Source: Oscillospiraceae bacterium (GTDB taxonomy: Bacteria > Bacillota > Clostridia > Oscillospirales > Oscillospiraceae). Taken from it: a DNA stretch of 64,000 bases. Shown here one piece after another: positions 63,601-64,000 of this stretch (position 1 is the first letter of the stretch; every line of letters starts with the position of its first letter). The translations under genes and the position numbers were made by a program. Location of the stretch: contig JAFRIV010000048.1 of the NCBI GenBank assembly GCA_017432615.1, positions 58,417-122,416 of the forward strand. The letters run 5' to 3'. The notes below the pieces were generated by a model. That model saw nothing but the letters and a program-made list of their open reading frames with translations, was not told where the DNA came from and searched no databases.

Positions 63601-63886
63601 CGTTCAAAAAACCGGAAACATTGGTATACAACGGTCCATAGCACATCAGATTCACTACCAGTGCCGTAACAGCAAGCCACGCCAGGGCAGCATTCCAGCG
63701 AATCAGATGCTTTTTTCCGGGTTTCGCTTTTTTTGCAAGCACCATTACAACAATCATTGCAACCAGAGCCAGCAAAATCACCCAGACATAACCCTTGACC
63801 ATTTCAATATACGTATTGAGGTCAGCGGAGCTTACCCCCATCGGTTCAAAGATGGGAGAGAGTAAACTGGTTAACAGTCCTACCAT
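60605..63886 (-). CDS. Membrane-anchored glycoside hydrolase family 3 protein, inverted domain order
   Basis: A 1093-residue family 3 glycosidase. Two N-terminal membrane helices (about 27-45 and 60-80) and one near the C-terminus (about 1055-1075) anchor it. The alpha/beta sandwich domain comes first (VGEEGLVLVENNGLLPL), then a fibronectin-like domain (YPFGYGLSYTTFE onward), and the TIM barrel last (TSDCDGPAGLSN, IKHFALNDQETNR, nucleophile Asp984 in GMVETDYDGS). The usual order is the reverse. About 100 Ala/Glu-rich coiled-coil residues (about 420-517) are inserted before YPFGYG. I start at the ATG at 63886, after AAGGAGG; the ATG at 63919 is less likely. Probably an extracellular beta-glucosidase or xylosidase. 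Confidence 0.9.
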   Translation of the reverse strand: MVGLLTSLLSPIFEPMGVSSADLNTYIEMVKGYVWVILLALVAMIVVMVLAKKAKPGKKHLIRWNAALAWLAVTALVVNLMCYGPLYTNVSGFLNASKAELTEETIAKSKDVIKRVGEEGLVLVENNGLLPLGTDVKALNVFGWGSTNPILGGTGSGSSDGSTAVGILQSLKDAGYTTNEQLTRLYTDYRADRPTVAMQSQDWTLPEPTVDAYTDSVMDQAKGFSDVAVIVISRSGGEGADLPTDMNAVIKGTWDIQDKVGLPDHQYGYFKGVYTNNGDYDDFEPGEHYLELSVTEEKMVEKVCSEFDKVIVIINANNAMELGWVRDYPQIGAVILAPGAGNTGLSALGEVISGAVNPSGHTVDTYVYDLTKTPTWNNFGNFAYDNVTDLRQAVGAADNAYEGNMAFVNYVEGIYVGYKYYETAYAEALSAEADATAKAAEAADAVAAATAEADAASEAAKEAAAAAEEAAAKAAEEDAEEGAAERAEAAAAEAEAAAKAAEAAAEKVAELKAEEEVPVGFAFDYDSVVQYPFGYGLSYTTFEKEIGNFKADGDSVTFDVTVKNTGSVAGKEVVEVYFTPPYTNGGIEKAAVNLIDFAKTGVLEPGASETVSFSISKEDFASYDTGIKVAGGGYILEAGEYAVSVRSDAHTVDAQETFSVDTDIDYSTGRSSDLTPAVNQFEDYSRGNFVQLSRADHFANYEEATAAPAAYEMSDEIRAVLETYAVGFYDPAKFDNPDDVMPTLGAKNGLKLADLTGKAYDDPQWEKLLDQLSFEEMATMINIGGWQTAKIDSVGKVATSDCDGPAGLSNFITGAYGTAYPSEVLMAQTWNSELIEEMGEAMGQEYQEVNNYGWYGPAMNTHRNAFAGRNFEYYSEDGVLGGKLAMAETNGAATKGVYPYIKHFALNDQETNRCSFLLTFASEQAIREVYLKPFEIATKGYTGTCRAVMSSFNWIGTEPSCANTHLLNNVLRGEWGFVGMVETDYDGSYGYMISDHSVRNGNDLMLGFAMASSNQFTDQSATATLAMRQACKNILYTIGNSGYYTSGAERTGMDNMTKLFTGVDVGIGALIVAIEAILLARYFSKKKKQKTAD
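62338..62622 (-). repeat. Ala/Glu-rich low-complexity coding segment in the GH3 gene
   Basis: About 95 codons made almost only of Ala, Glu, Lys and Asp, in motifs such as EAAAKAAEE, which predict a long helix or coiled coil. It interrupts the glycosidase between YVGYKYYETA and YPFGYG, two segments that normally lie close together. Confidence 0.85.
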
Positions 63887-63907
63887 TTTTTCCTCCTTAA
63901 AAAAATC

Positions 63908-63926
63908 TATCTGTTTCATACAGATA
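63908..63926. promoter_or_regulatory. Palindrome upstream of the GH3 gene
   Basis: A perfect 7-5-7 inverted repeat, TATCTGT-N5-ACAGATA, 22 bases upstream of the GH3 start. It is a possible operator or 5'-leader hairpin. The sequence beyond it is AT-rich and may hold the promoter, but I cannot pick one -35/-10 pair with confidence. Confidence 0.5.
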
Positions 63927-64000
63927 TTGTAAATTTATCATAATCAAGATCCTTTGTAAACATAAACTTTATTTGCGAAATACGACTTCTTACACGGTAA

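Overview
The window looks like a chromosomal segment from an anaerobic, spore-forming member of the Clostridia (Bacillota). The signs are a GerW/YtfJ spore gene, the scpA-scpB / ytfI / gerW / rluB / cmk gene order, an IspH protein fused to S1 RNA-binding domains (a clostridial arrangement), a DUF4250 gene, strong purine-rich ribosome binding sites and many TTGNNN-17-TATAAT-like promoters. I see no rRNA, tRNA, IS element, prophage or CRISPR array. Nearly all of the sequence is coding.

Layout. 1-3.2 kb: the end of a shikimate/phenylalanine operon on the + strand (aroC, pheA, an aroE-aroK fusion, aroQ). 3.3-8.5 kb: single genes for a PAP2 phosphatase, a cytidylate-kinase-like protein, a degenerate E2-type acyltransferase, a family 2 glycosidase and a zinc metallopeptidase. 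8.6-10.2 kb: a secreted protein of unknown function and a small DUF4250 gene. 10.3-18.5 kb: a minus-strand housekeeping operon (M50 protease, scpA, scpB, ytfI, gerW, rluB, a flavoprotein, cmk, ispH-S1), followed by rpsU. 19-22.7 kb: an APC permease, a winged-helix/nucleotidyltransferase fusion and a membrane-anchored esterase.

22.7-49.1 kb is the most interesting part: a molybdenum-hydroxylase island. A minus-strand operon (30.6 to 22.7 kb) encodes a Mop-type aldehyde oxidoreductase with a partner set (small acidic protein, Fe-S/CCG-domain protein, two-CxxC redox protein, methyltransferase, C-GCAxxG-C-C protein, AMP-dependent ligase) that matches the families around Desulfovibrio vulgaris DVU1551-DVU1559. 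Divergently, a TRAP transporter, a LysR regulator and a tartrate/malate-type dehydrogenase are encoded. Next comes a maturation operon: a MocA-like nucleotidyltransferase fused to a ModE-like DNA-binding domain, a histidine phosphatase-HD fusion, a domain-permuted XdhC protein, a G3E GTPase and an unusual radical SAM protein. Then follow a two-domain molbindin, modABC, a molybdopterin-binding protein, a cysteine desulfurase and moaC. Together these genes can import molybdate, build and sulfurate the cofactor, insert it into the oxidoreductase, and possibly couple aldehyde oxidation to acyl activation. The substrate is not evident from the sequence.

49-64 kb: a tightly packed minus-strand operon (zinc-ribbon/repeat membrane protein, REC-GGDEF*-EAL protein, LacZ, response regulator, histidine kinase, sulfatase-fold membrane protein). 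A membrane-anchored family 3 glycosidase with inverted domain order and an Ala/Glu-rich insertion follows at the right edge. The carbohydrate genes fit a plant-polysaccharide-rich habitat such as gut or rumen; this is an inference.
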